Counted from the stretch's first letter, positions 32,114 through 44,047 are shown. The stretch is 64,000 nt of DNA from Lactifluus volemus (GCA_022376515.1 WTXI01000126.1:1-64000), one strand, 5' to 3'. The notes: generated from the sequence alone by a model not told the origin. Translations and numbers: made by a program.

Positions 32114-33550
32114 CTAGTGAAATGGGGGTTCCTCACCGATCACATCTCTCCAGATCCTTGAGCTCTCCTCATCCCAAACCGCTCTCCACATAAATGCGCC
32201 ACCGCCATCAGTTCGGAGCGCGTGCTCCTTCACGAAATCCCGTACATCGAACGTATCTCGTTCGAGGGGGCCGGGTGGTAGCGAGAGCTTGGCGGCTGGA
32301 TCTGCATGGGGAAGCAATAGCAGTACGTAACGATGATATGGTGTTCCCCGCGCGGGATGCGGGGGAATGTAAGGCGTATGAGCGGAAGGAGGAAGTAAAC
32401 CAGCTGACGTGGCAGAGAGCGTGATATTTGGCCTATTATGAACGTCACATCGAGGCGCATATATTTATGGAATAGATAAACGCACTGGAGCCAATGGAGA
32501 TACGTCTTGAGTGTTTGGTTCCCCTCGTCAGGAACATCTAGAGCAATTAAATTGGGTCAAAGTTCAAAGAACTACAAGGTACTCACCGGGGTCGACCATA
32601 AGCAGGGTATACAGCCTAGGTTCTGGATGGAATACCGTCGTGTAGAGCTTCGGTGGTTGGCGCGTCTCAACGTAATCCAGTAAGTTACGATAAATACACG
32701 ACTCTGGTGTTCATATATACCTGTTCGTTCACTAGGAACACACCTGCTTCGACGGGCGAAGTTCTTCTCTTCGATCTCGTGCGAAGAACGTCCTTTGGCG
32801 TGGCCTCCGGGAAGACGACACGGAGGTCGACACTGGGTTCTAGCACCGGAAGGATGTCGGGAATAACGTGCATCTGGTAGAGACGCTCCATCTATAGTGA
32901 TTGTATTAAATGGGTGGCAACTGAAATGGATGGGTAGCATACGAGAAGGTCCAAGGCTCCCTCGTTTCGCCAGCGTTGTTCGATGAGGTGACGATATACT
33001 TTCTGGTTCATGTCCGCTGTAACGAATATCCCATGAATGAGATTCCAGTAAAGTTGAATGGGAACACAGACCCATTCCGTTCGCCGCCTTCCACCTCACT
33101 TCTGGTAAATTTACCTGTGCCATGATATCCAGCATGTCCAACCTCTCTTTCGCTTCCTCCACGCCTTCGCTCGCAACTTCCCCTTTTCCAGACTCAGTCG
33201 AAGCGTGTCAGCTTCTGCTTGTACAGCAGCGGCGTCCGCACGGATGTACGCGACCGCTTCGTCATATGCAGGAATGAACCCGGTTGGGACTGGGGTTTCC
33301 ATTCACGAGGTCTTTCAAGGCTGATATTTGGGCGAATTGGGGTATATTTCGGGTTCCTGCGACCCTGAGTCCTCCGCTTGGGTGGCGAAAGAGTAGGGTC
33401 TGGCTCAGCAGGGTGTGAGGCGGACGCGTCAGAAGCGGTAGAATTAGTAGGCGGAGGTGTAGATGTCACAGCCGAGAGTGTTTCAAGGGTTGAGTTGAAC
33501 CTTGCTACCGGTACTCGAAGGACGCGATGACGAGCGAGTGTGAACATCAC
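32114..33550 (-). CDS. MRPL35: Mitochondrial large-subunit ribosomal protein mL38 (MRPL35 homolog)
   Basis: This multi-exon gene is recognised by its PEBP-fold domain. The presequence exon starts MMFTLARHRVLRVPVARFNS and leads into YTPIRPNISLERPREW. Then come PAYDEAVAYIRADAAAV, VYRHLIEQRWRNEGALDLL, MHVIPDILPVLEPSVDLRVV, VEAGVFLVNEQ, RLYTLLMVDP, DVPDEGNQTLKTYLHWLQ, GTPYHRYVLLLLPH and a terminal WDEESSRIW region, stop TAG at 32114. About six short introns are implied. mL38 is a structural protein of the mitochondrial 54S subunit. Two frame breaks (the G runs near 33283 and 33180, minus strand) are each fixed by one extra G. As this gene should be essential, I suspect sequence error. Degenerate copies lie at 13930-28290. 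Confidence 0.88.
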
Positions 33551-33636
33551 CGTGTTATTTCAAAAAAAATCTGTCTTGTTGCACAGTGACACGTGATCAT
33601 GCGAATATATATTACCTTTACATCAAATTTTGTCAT

Positions 33637-33747
33637 GGCAAGGTGGCCGAGTGGTCCAAGGCGTGTGACTCAAGCGAAAGCTTGCCTGAGTAAGCTCGGG
33701 TTTCTCATCTGCGTATGCAGGCAGGGGTTCGAATCCCCTTCTTGTCA
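33637..33747 (+). tRNA. tRNA-Leu (anticodon CAA) with intron
   Basis: The acceptor GGCAAGG pairs with TCTTGTC (two G-T pairs), discriminator A at 33747. The D arm is GCCGAGTGGTCCAAGGC. Anticodon CAA is at 33671-33673, with stem TGTGA/TCTCA having one mismatch. The intron runs about 33675-33701, and in it GCTTG pairs with CAAGC of the anticodon region, as in other tRNA-Leu(CAA) precursors. The long variable arm CTGC/GCAG marks a class II tRNA. The T arm is AGGGG-TTCGAAT-CCCCT. Confidence 0.9.
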
Positions 33748-33866
33748 TGTTTTGTTCCTTCCACACAAGTACCGTGGTCAAGGTCAAGTTACACCCAAAG
33801 TTACAAGACAATAAACGAAATACAAGGAAACTTTATTCTAATCTATATCCGTTGTATATAAAGTGG

Positions 33867-34637
33867 TCACTTTACGATGGGGTTAACTCCCCGGGCAGAA
33901 AGGTAGTCCTTGGCAGCACTAGCGGACTGGCCATGCACCGTTACGATTAACGCTCAGTAAGAAAGGCCAAAGGCATACACTGACCAAGCCTTTGATGAGT
34001 TCGTAAATGCTCTTGTCATGAAAGCGCAGGCCAGTAATTGGATCCGTGTATGGTGCCTGTTGGTAGAATTTTGTCACTCTACATGTGAGACCACGATTCG
34101 AAATCATTCACGTACTTCTAAACCAGTGATATCGCAATAGCGACGTTGTGGGAGGACCGATGGTGGTGCCTCGATGGATAGATCTACGCCATCAGTCTTA
34201 GCAAGGTGATGGCAGGGCTCAAAGTCATAACCGGCAAACCCACACGACGGCACATCATCCTCCACCACGGCGCCGGTCGTAGCAGTACCATCAACCTCCA
34301 TGGCTTCCTCACGCTCGAGTCTTCTTTTCTCTCTCTCCAACCTTTCGCGTTCGCGCTCCTGTCCAAGAACAGTCTTCAAATTCTTTGTACGGCGGCTCGC
34401 ATTCTTCGTGTAGGCAGGGTTCTTAAACGGCCGGGGGGCGGATAAGATAGATAGTTGTTCTGCCAGAGTCTAACTTGGCACATTAAGCTGTGGGTGGTTA
34501 GTAAAAAAGGTAGATGGGAACGCGTCGTACGGGCATTTGAGGGGTTGCAGTGCCTTCCGCACTCGGCGCCGCGGAGGCTTTTTTCGAGTAGAACCCTTTG
34601 GAGGCCTGTGGTTTCAGGAGATCCAGTTGAGTTCCAT
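33867..34637 (-). CDS. IES6: INO80 chromatin-remodelling complex subunit Ies6 (YL1_C domain)
   Basis: Exons in order: an N-terminal exon from ATG 34637 (with KPQASKGFYSKKASAAPS), then LAEQLSILSAPRPFKNPAYT leading to RRTKNLKTVLGQERERERLE, an acidic segment, QRRYCDITGLE, then APYTDPITGLRFHDKSIYEL, and a last exon YLSARGVNPIVK with TGA at 33867-33869. RPFKNP, the KNLK...QERE stretch and the YL1_C domain (YCDITGL..PYTDP.TGLR) identify Ies6/INO80C, which binds Arp5 in the INO80 remodeller in the nucleus. The first exon needs one extra base (AAC to AAAC near 34627) to read through. The first intron has a perfect TACTAAC branch site. It is divergent from NUBPL. Confidence 0.85.
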
Positions 34638-34762
34638 AAGAGAGCGAGAGATGACAAGACCAACATTATGTATGAGCAAGGGTGAGCGAATGATAAATAA
34701 AATTGAGAGAGAGAGAGAGAAGCGCCCGACCAGCACCCCACTCCTCGCAGTGGACGTTATCC
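34638..34762. promoter_or_regulatory. Bidirectional promoter of IES6 and NUBPL with GA repeat
   Basis: Only 125 bp separate the two divergent start codons. The gap holds a (GA)n run at about 34705-34720. No TATA box is obvious. Confidence 0.5.
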
Positions 34763-36049
34763 ATGAACGTGACAGCACGCCGGTTATTTACCACCTTGCG
34801 TATTCTCCATCATGACAACCCTCTCGTATATCAACCCCCCACTCTTCACCACCCTTGTTCATGCACTCATCTTTTCCTTTCATAGGGTCTCCCGAAGCGT
34901 GGCGAACCCCCAGTAATGCCGCGTCGCGCTCTTCCACCAAAGCGTGGCATTCCACACGTGAACAAGGTCGTCGCCGTTGCCAGCGGTAAGGGCGGTGTGG
35001 GCAAGAGTACCGTGGCCGGTTCGTCCTCTTTGTCTACTCCCTAACTATACGTGATCTCATCTTTTCTTCCCAGTAAACCTCGCCTTCTCTCTCGCTTCCA
35101 CCAAACGCGCACGCGTGGCGTGCTTGACCTTGACATCTTCGGTCCCTCGATACCCAAGCTCCTTGGCCTCGAATCCGTCGGAGAGCCCCATCTGACATCG
35201 AGTACGTTGCGCTTCTCACTCTTTTCGGTGTTATCCTAGCGCCCCCCCCCAACGTTTCCCTGTTCAACCTACTCGGAACAATTTACCCCTCAGGTGGTGC
35301 CCTCATCCCACTTACAAACCACGGGCTCCCCGCCATGTCCATCGGATTTCTGCTCCCCGGTGCTGATGCACCTGTGACCTGGCGCGGTCTCATGGTACAG
35401 AAAGCCGTCCAGCAACTGCTTTTCGACGTTGACTGGCGCGGTGCAGATCTCCGTGGTCCCGGTCTCGACGTTCTAGTGGTTGACATGCCCCCAGGAACGG
35501 GGGATGTACCACTCTCGTTTGGACAACTCGTTTCCGTCGACGGTACGCTCATTTCCTGTCACTCTAACATATCGCTTCATCATTTGCGGCGGGACATTTA
35601 CCCCTCGCCTCCATCACACAGGCACCGTGATCGTCTCAACGCCGCAGGATGTCGCGCTGGCGGACGTTCGCAAAGGCATCTCGGCCTTTCAAAAGCTTGC
35701 CGTACCTGTACGTCCTTTTGCTGTATAGTCGCACCTTCTTAACTCCGGACGTTTTTAATTTAAAAAAAAGGTAATCGGTCTCGTCCTTAATCAGTCGTAC
35801 TTCCTATGTCCCACATGCAACACGCCACACCACTTGTTCGGTTCATCTGACGCGTCTAAGGACCTCGGCATCAAGCTCCTCGGAGAACTTCCGCTCACGC
35901 CTGGCGTGAGCACGGGAGGCGATGCGGGCTTGCCCTATTCACTTTGTTCCGACACTGACGGAGTGTCGGGTCATCGGTGGCGCGATGCCATGGCGGGTGT
36001 TGCCGAGCAAGTGTGGGAGGCAATACACCCGGAACACAAGGCCGTATGA
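34763..36049 (+). CDS. IND1: Mitochondrial Fe-S assembly ATPase Ind1/NUBPL (Mrp/NBP35 family)
   Basis: ATG at 34763 starts a short Arg-rich mitochondrial presequence (MNVTARRLFTTLRILHHD). Exons: 34763-34825, 34886-35018, 35074-35201, 35295-35542, 35622-35707, 35771-36049, all with GT/AG borders. Landmarks are the deviant Walker A GKGGVGKST, VLDLDIFGPSIPKLLGL, LVVDMPPGTGDVPLSFGQ, VSTPQDVALADVRKG and the metal-site CPTC motif near the C-terminus. The protein loads [4Fe-4S] clusters into respiratory complex I. Exon 3 carries an apparent one-base deletion near 35117 (GTGGCG where GTGGGCG is needed). As everything else is intact, this may be a sequencing error. Confidence 0.9.
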
Positions 36050-36233
36050 AGTTGATGAGAACCTGAATATCTGTTAGCTACTGTATTACGATTCACGATA
36101 ATAATAATCCTTCCACTCTACTCGATATGTCCATCCGCTACCACCAAAGCTGTGACTGACTGGAGTCAATCGACCGCCTCGTCCATCCCCACGGCTTTCT
36201 CAGCCGTTCGTCTCCGAGTCCTGTCCACCAAAC

Positions 36234-38099
36234 TCATGTCGCTATTCGAGTCTTGGTTCGGCTTGAACGTCGTGAGCGGGCTCCCATTGGAGATCTGCTC
36301 ACGACTGATCGTAATAACTGTGCACCCCTCTCCACTGGCCCACCTCTCAATCTCGAGCGCACGTTAACACGGGAATTCAGTCTGTTCACGACGACGATGA
36401 AGAGTCTCTCATGGAAGCGATTGAATAAATCTTTCACGTACATTGTGAGGAAAGAGCATGGGTATAATCGGATCAGGATGAAGAAAAATGGCGCGTATAT
36501 TAGCGTCTTGGGAAATATCAAGTACTGTTGGGTGGGAAGGTCAGCACATCAACGGTGTGGGGGCTGGATCCTGATCCAGTGCTTACCGTAGCGAGGCAGG
36601 CAGTCGCAAAAATCCTTTCAGTCGTCGCGCGGGCATCAGCGTATTGAACTATATCGAGTAAAGGGGAAAGCACAGTACAGATTTAATGCTCCGCTGTTGA
36701 CGATATACAATATCACCAGATTAAGAACGCGGTTGCTACTGAGGAGAGTAGTCCCTATCAGCAAACGCGAAAACTCCGGGTGCCAACACGAAACGCACCT
36801 TTCGAGGCCCGAACGTTGTTGAAGGATGTAATATACCATGCCCACGGTAATGAATACACCGCAGAATACTTCGAGTGCTAACGAGCTGGCTCCATATGGC
36901 TGCAAGGGCGATACGTCACGGTCAGACAACAAGAAAGCTGTGCTGGCATACAAGTGACTGACAACAGATGGCGTATTGGCGGTGAATGAGCCAATTTTGT
37001 AACTAGAATTATGTCAGCGATGATGTGCGCAGACCCTCTCAAGGACGCGGACCTCTTTGCGGCAAATACTGAAACGGACATTGCAAATCAGCGTTTTTCT
37101 TAGCTCTCCGTTAGAATCGGTGATAGACTTACCAATGCCGAGCGCTGGTTTGGAGCCATAAAACCAGATCACTGCAACCATAAATAGACTACGCACCGAG
37201 TTCTGCAGTAGATAATATGCACTGAATATGATTCTAGTCAGGTCATGTTCAGAATAAGGAAAGTCTACACGAACAATAGCAAGGGGGATGAAGACATTTT
37301 TTCGTTCGCTCACTATAGACGGAGCCTGAGCAAAGATTTACGGCGGCTGGTATTCCACGTACGTTGATAAATCCTAACAGCGTAAAATCTGACAAATGTC
37401 GCAGTGAGAACCTGATCAATGGTTTGAGTCCAAAAAACGCACTGCTGAATGCATGTAGTTATGCAGACTGGGGAAAGGATGGGTATCGATATTGTTCTTT
37501 AGTGAAAAGAGGAATATGTCCGTGGACGCACCGCCGACAATACACTGGGCCTAAATCAATTACCATGAATGAGTAAAATGACTTAAATCCTGCTGCAGAT
37601 CGCCATACCACTAAACTCCTGGAGGAGAATGAATCTGTGAGACTTGGGACATCCACAAATACAACATACTCACCATGGGGCGTGAAGGTCCGCCGCAATA
37701 TTTCCAAAATTCGTGATAAGGACGACATACAACCCATGGCAAAGAAGTACCAGGTGGAAAGAATCTAAAGCTCTGAATTTGATGAGCGTGAGCCCTGTAA
37801 GCCTCTTCCAGCGGTACATGTCGGCCTACGTGAGTACCGCAACCTGTGGCCTTGACTCGTATTGGTAGCCAAAAATACTTGTGCTCGTGGTGACTCACAA
37901 AACACTTCAAGAAGATCCTATCCCTTGAAGAATGTTGGGTGTAATACAAATACACCTGTAACCACGTGAAACCGTAGAATCTGGAGGGATGAGTACTATG
38001 AGTGACGGTTCTCTGCAAGGAGCTATCTACGACTCACATTGAGGAAAGGATAACACCAATCAAGAAAGCGCCAAGGAGGTTATCCAGATATGTCAACAT
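36234..38099 (-). CDS. DUF6534-type seven-helix membrane protein, copy E (inverted)
   Basis: Exon 1 MLTYLDNLLGAFLIGVILSS (from 38099) is followed by a GT donor. Next come FYGFTWLQVYLYYTQH (about 37990), LDSFHLVLLCHGLYVVLITN with FGNIAADLHAPW (about 37765-37675), LALEVFCGVFITVGMVYYIL (about 36875), LVILYIVNSGALNLYCA, LIYAPFFFILIRLYPCSFLT (36510), and a basic tail LNSRVNVRSRLRGGPVERG ending at 36234. It appears intact. The tail is Arg-rich and unlike the Ser/Thr tails of copies A-D, so it is an older paralogue beyond the housekeeping block. Function is unknown. Confidence 0.78.
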
Positions 38100-41000
38100 T
38101 TCCAGACAACAAGAGAGACAACGAAGTTGTCCGTGCGTGAGTTCTGCTCCCTTTATATGTCCAGCGCCAGTTATGGTCTTCCTCAACGAGCGTCAAGGGA
38201 GGAGACTAACCCATCCAGGTGGGCACCACGGCTTTAAAAGGGACCGAAGACACCCTTCAAGGTTCGAGAGAAACTTGACCGGACGAGATCAGGAGTGATT
38301 ATTACGTTTTTTGGGGCACTCTTTCATTGTACATATCCGGTTATAGAAGGAAAACCAGGCAGGGCTGTTCCGATTGACCGCGGAGAAATACATTTTGAAA
38401 AGCTCCACAGCGCTCGCGTGGTCGACACCTCCTAACTCGTACAGCAGGGGTTGACGTGTATGAAGGGGAATAATATCGTACACTATGGTGATGATCGTAG
38501 CCGAGCTTATCAGACCGTTAGCGCTGGGGGCGTTGGGACGCTGGTGAGGAGATAGCCGAACGCGGGAACTCAAACGGACTTCAAACTATGTTACGAGGCA
38601 ACAGAAAAGTGAAAAAGGATACCGAGACTGTACCAGTGCGGTGAGAGTGAGGTTAGAAACTAGCAAAAGTGAGGTATCCACTCGTCTGGTCGAAAGTAGT
38701 TTAGTGTCAGCGTCGGTGTGTCACCTCGGCTCCGCGGTCGGACCATTTAGTTGGTGTTAAACAAATCTTCCGTTTTTTTGGGTTCCCACCCAATGGCAGG
38801 CCACTTGTTCGCACTTCGAGAGCGGTACCAATTCTGATATACTTGGGCCATTACGACGTCCTCGTAAATGCTCAAGCTACAGCTCACGGCGTCACTGCAC
38901 CACGGCCATTTCGGCCGGGCCATGTAAAACACCGTGACCACGAAGCTGTGCGGTTCAAAGAGGCATCATACAGTAGCAGGCTTCTGACAGACCTTTCTGA
39001 AAGAGAGATACTCTGTATCCAAGACAAAGCGAGGAACAGAACGTGTGCTTGAAAATTGATTTATTACATGGATACATCCGAGGCATCGCTATACTACGCA
39101 GCCTCACCTGGACCCGGGGTCGTGTCTGGCAAGTCGAGATGTTCCGAGTCAATTAGATCGCCGACGAGTAGTTCGCGTTAGTCTGTTCAGCAACTTGATG
39201 TCCTTGTCTCTCCTGAGTTTCGTGGACAACAAATGATGAGGTAGGTACGACAGGCCGGTGGTGTCGGGGAAAAACGAAAATCCCAGGATTACTTTCGTAG
39301 TCCGTGGCGGTCCCTACTGTCAATGGTGGGTAACCGGTCCCTAGAGACCGAAGTGGCTTGCTCCAGCCCATCAATGTGGCATTATTGATCATCCGTCAAG
39401 TTGGTCGATCAGTAGTATGGTACGAATCGTAGGTACAACCTTTGGGTAGATCATGAAGACGGATTAGGTTCAACATAGGTTCAAGAAATGCCGTACGTGT
39501 GATAGATAGTTCGCAAGAATCGCAATTACTATATCATGATGGGGATCTAATTCGCTTCCCTTCATCTTGCCTCCCAGTCCCATGTCAATAGATTTCGAGC
39601 GTTCTTTAACTGAAGGACCTGATTCGGATGCGAACTGAGGAACTCGAAACTTGGAGATCATTCGAACCTTCCATACCAGTGTCCAATGAAGGCGTTGTGA
39701 TCTTTGCTGATTCAGGTGGTGCAGCAACACTCAGCAACACAGAGTCAGGTACCTCGCGAGTCTCACTCTCAGGCTAGACCTCACGCTATCCGTGCATGAC
39801 CGAGGCAGGTTTCTTGCTATCGTCAGCCTGGGCGCGCCAAGTTGGCCGCCCGTCGACTCAGACTTAGAACCCATCACAAATTTCTCATCCAATGGCTAAC
39901 TATGCACGAAACCTTTGAATGGTTGCGTGGCCAAGCGACTTCCCGTATTCGTATCTGTGGGCTCGCGGGCCGTTGTTGTTTCAGGTTGACATCATACGGG
40001 ACTGGCAGCCACAAGCACTCTTTACGTTCATCGCTGACAGCTATTGCATACCAGTGCCCAGTCTCCCCGCGTTTTGTGTCATTGGTTTCTATCATGCAGC
40101 GACTCGGGCGGAGCGTTCGTCGAAGCCGCGGACAACGTTTGCCAACAGGTCAGGAATCCCGGACCATCGAATAATGAATTAAAATTATCGAGGAAACCTC
40201 GCCACATGTGGGGGATGGCATCCGGTATCTCGGCTTTTCGCTTTGTCTTCATGCGATCCAAGTTCAATTAGGATCGCGCCTACAACTACTCCCGAAGTGA
40301 GTGTCGTGCTGGCGACCAGAAGAAGGGATGTAACTTAGTAAAAATGGTGGGGATGTTTGAAACACTCATTTGTGATTCTACGGGTGCAGTGTTGACTCGG
40401 ATACTGTACAACAAACATCGGTTATTCCTTTTCCGGACTCAATGACACGTTAAGCGTAACTTGAACGTATCGTACGTGGCGGTGTCCAGTAAGGATTAAG
40501 ACTCTTTCCCAGACTTCCTTTCTCATTGAGTTCGAATTGCCGCGGCCGTACATATTCAAGGAGTGCGTACCCAAGTAGGTAAGCAAAACATCCGACTCGG
40601 AAACAGAGTTTCTACGAAATCTCATGACAACTGCATGTGAGAGTGCAACGAATTGACTAGCTGTAAATGCAATATAATCGCCTACGTACCGCACTTTCGA
40701 TGTTGTGTATTGGACCCTGCGTGGCGTGGCATGGCGCATGGGCGCTGATCCAGGGGGTTTAATCTATGCAAATGGAAGAAAGGGGTTTTTCCACTAGAAT
40801 ACACAGATGATTGATACAGACGATTGATCCTACACACTTATGACGATAAATTTGTGTCCTTGGGTCAAATTGGGTGCTGGCTAGCGTTGTCATCTTTGCT
40901 CTTGCTCGTTGATATTTCGCACGCCGTGACCAGCACTCCTTTCAAGAATTGTTAAACTCCACAAAACCGCAAATCTTAACGGAACGCGTTTATGATAGCT

Positions 41001-41978
41001 CAGCCATAGTACTCCTTGACAGTTATAATGACCATAATACCTGGCGTCGCTGTGTTGGAAATTTGGGTAAAAAGAGATCGGTTAAGATATGAGCCGTGTA
41101 AAGCCAGTTAATTACGTCATAACTGCCCCCATTCCCTAGATGCTCACTGCCGTCCCAGCTTTCCAGGAGCTGCCTGCCCTCCCCCATCTCCAGTTTGTCC
41201 ATGTGGAGGGCCATCTTATCAGCCTCCAATGGCAGGAGTGGAGATGAACAAGGAAGCTCTAACCCTCCACATGGACAAACTGGGGATGGGGGAGGGCAGG
41301 AAGCTTCTGGAGTAATGTCAGTAACCAGCTCCCCAGCCATTATCGGCGATGGCAGTGGAGAGAAGGCAGCTGGGGAGGGCTAGAGCAATTTTATGTCAAG
41401 TCGACCCACGGTCTCCTGGTTCTCAAAGATGTTGATGAGGATGCGGAGGATGCCGATGCTACCATGACAGATGAGCTTATCATGCTGGCGCGCGACAGTC
41501 CAATGTGGATGAAAGAGCTTAGAAGATACTTGGAAGAAGAAGAGAAGGAGAAAGAACAGATGCAGAATGAGCGTATGGCGAAATTGGCCCGCTAGAGGGA
41601 AGACATAGCTATTCTGAAGACTGTTGAGATCTGTGACTCGAGGTATGGGCCTCACCGTTCCACGTATTTCCACTTCAGAAACCTGGCTCGTGACTGTGTT
41701 CGCTTAGTCAGAGGTTCTAGTTTCCCACGGATTAAGGGGAGTGTTGTTTGTCGAACAAATGGCGACTCTAGAGTTTTGGAGGTGAGAGCAAGAGACAAAG
41801 CAGCCTAACGCCAGGGTTTCAGGCCGGAAATAGCACCAGTTAAACTGAATCATGTATTGCCCAATTAAACTGAACAATTTGAGCTTTGACAGTAGAGAGC
41901 ACAATACTATAACTATGTTCATTCCATGGTCTCATCATACCCCTGCTACCAGTTAAATCTTTGAATCATAGCTGCAAT
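38100..41978. other. Long stretch without a confident gene
   Basis: A plus-strand frame around 39840-40180 (SDFPYSYLWARGPLLFQVDI) weakly resembles the exon-like relics at 16110 and 23600. A minus frame at 40422-40739 (105 codons) has no recognised match. A large inverted repeat lies at 41163-41310. The rest shows nothing I can support. Confidence 0.35.
41163..41310. repeat. Inverted repeat, 48-bp arms
   Basis: 41163-41210 and 41263-41310 are reverse complements with about three mismatches (for example CCCTCCACATGGACAAACTG in the right arm), separated by 52 bp. This can form a long hairpin. It could be a small foldback element; no target duplication was identified. Confidence 0.7.
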
Positions 41979-44047
41979 TCATAATGTCATCAGTGTGACC
42001 TCTTGTTCCGCATCAAGCAGTGTCTGCACTCGATCATGGCGCGGTACAACCATGAACGGTAGGACACCGGTGTGTTCGCAGAGTTGCCCTGATATTCCTC
42101 CAAGGAAATGGGTTCATCGGCAGCGATCGGATATCAAAAGCCCACAGCAATCGTGAAATAGCGAGCCACAGTTCCCGTTCTGCGACGTGAATACCTGGGC
42201 AGATGCGACGGCTAGCAGAAAATCAATAAGTCAGACAGCACACAACGATGACGGCTTCCTATAGAAATATTGTGGAGTGGGAAAGAGCCATGCGGAATGT
42301 GACGCACCCTGCACCGAACGCCCAATGGTCCCGGTCCATAGCATTGGGTAGTTTGCTTGATTCGCACACGTTAGTGTGTCGCCAACGTAGCGATCTGGGT
42401 TGAATGTAAATCTGTCAAACAAATGACGCGGTTCATGTGGATGAGAAGGACCGGTGAGGAAAGGGTTCGCACGAGTTGGATATTTCTCCTCGTTATGGTG
42501 AATGTCGAAACAGTTGAGAATGACGGTCGTGTTCTTCGGGATATAGTACATCCCATTGTATACAAAGTCCTCAGTAGAATAGTGCGGCACCCCCATCCAG
42601 AATGGTGAGTGTGCACGCTGCACCTGAGATAGCCTAAGATGTGATATTGAGGGTCTGCTTCAGGATGGACGCACCTCTTTGATAACGGCTCTAATATACG
42701 GAAGGGACTGCTCGTCCTCTGCTGTCGGCCAGTAATCGCGGCCGATCACAGTATCCAGTTCAGAATGCGCTCGTGCTTGAACTTCTGGACGTGACGACAT
42801 TAAAGCTAGGAACCACAAGATGACGCTCGAAGTCTAGAAACGGTCGTCAGCTGGTTTTCGAGAGGGGCTAGATATGGTCCAGGCATACGAAAAGACACCT
42901 CCGATGGTGAATACGACCGATAACATACACAAGTCTTCCCAGCTGAGCTTCTCTTGCTCTTGCGTGAGAAGAAGAGTCTTCACGAGACAGTCTGGCACAT
43001 CGTCGCCCGCATCTATACGAGCCTTTACTCGCATGATCATAGCTCCATAGACTTCCACGATCTTATCGTGAAGGTGGCGTGCACGTGATCGCATAATAGT
43101 GGGTATCCATTGAAGAGGCTCAATGAAGTCGATGATGTTTGACCATGGACCTAGGATAGGTTAGATCAGAATGCTAAGCGGTTTTCGGGTGAGAACTAAA
43201 TTTACCGCTGAGATCCATAAACACCGTGGCCAGGTCTAGCGCCTGCTCAGTCAGGGGATCTAATGTAGAATCCGTACGTGTTGCGAATGATATAGTCAAC
43301 ATGCTGCTGGTATACCTGTCAGAAGTCACGTCCACAAAAACGATTAAAGCTTACTTCAAGGTATAACGACCGGCAGAGTGCGCCGGGTTAACGGGTAGAG
43401 TGCCCATCTTAGATTTGTGGTATAGCGACCGGACCAATATGTGGGCTTCATAGTCAAGGACGGAGGAATATCCTTGAATGGCCTTGGGAGTGAGCAGCTG
43501 CATAGCAATTCTGCGATGCTGTCGCCTGCCGAGAGAATGTCATATGCCTGTTGTGCTGTAAACCCAATATTCACAACCCACCACTTGTCATTATATGGAG
43601 TAGCGGTAATACCGCGCCCACGGAGAATCGTCTCGTTCTTCATGAAATATGGTTTTCGACTGGAAAATATTGCGCCGTTGGAGACCAACAAGTCCTTAGC
43701 GATGCGTGCATCAGAAATCACAACGAATAACTGGTTTCCCATCCAGACAGAAAGAGTGGGCCATAAGTTTTCGCCCAGGCACTCAGAACCCGTTCAGGGT
43801 AACGCCTAAGGAAGGCGTAGCGTAACAGTGGGCCAGGAGGAATACGGTGCCCTTCTTTATCTCGAATGTTTCTCCGGAAGATGAAGGGTAAGAGAAAACA
43901 AAAACAAGAAACACGGGTAAACAGCATGGTCTCAAAGGAGACATCAGAGGCGTCTGGGGAAATGGAAATATTTGTCAGTATCGCGATCACCTTGGGTAGG
44001 GAGAGATCCTTTACGAGGGAGGAAGCTCGAAGCCCGGCATAAACCAT
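41979..44047 (-). CDS. Cytochrome P450 monooxygenase (frame-broken)
   Basis: The N-terminus has a hydrophobic anchor (TMLFTRVSCFCFLLPFIF) and the Pro-rich hinge IPPGP, then VVISDARIAKDLL, PKAIQGYSSVLDYEAHIL, SWEDLCMLSVVFTIGG (I helix), the K helix with E-V-Q-R (ExxR) in IKEVQRAHSPF, FNPDRYVGD, the heme loop WAFGAGRRICPGIHVAEREL and the terminal FMVVPRHDRVQTLLDAEQEV to TGA at 41979-41981. This is a fungal microsomal P450 of the CYP64/CYP5144-like style; the subfamily is not assigned. At least four points (near 43752, 43500, 42347 and 42060) require one extra base each to stay in frame. Either the gene is decaying or bases are missing from the assembly. Confidence 0.8.

Noticed and set aside
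36253..36591. 112-codon plus-strand ORF
   Set aside because: It is antisense to the terminal exons of DUF6534 copy E, which match the family.
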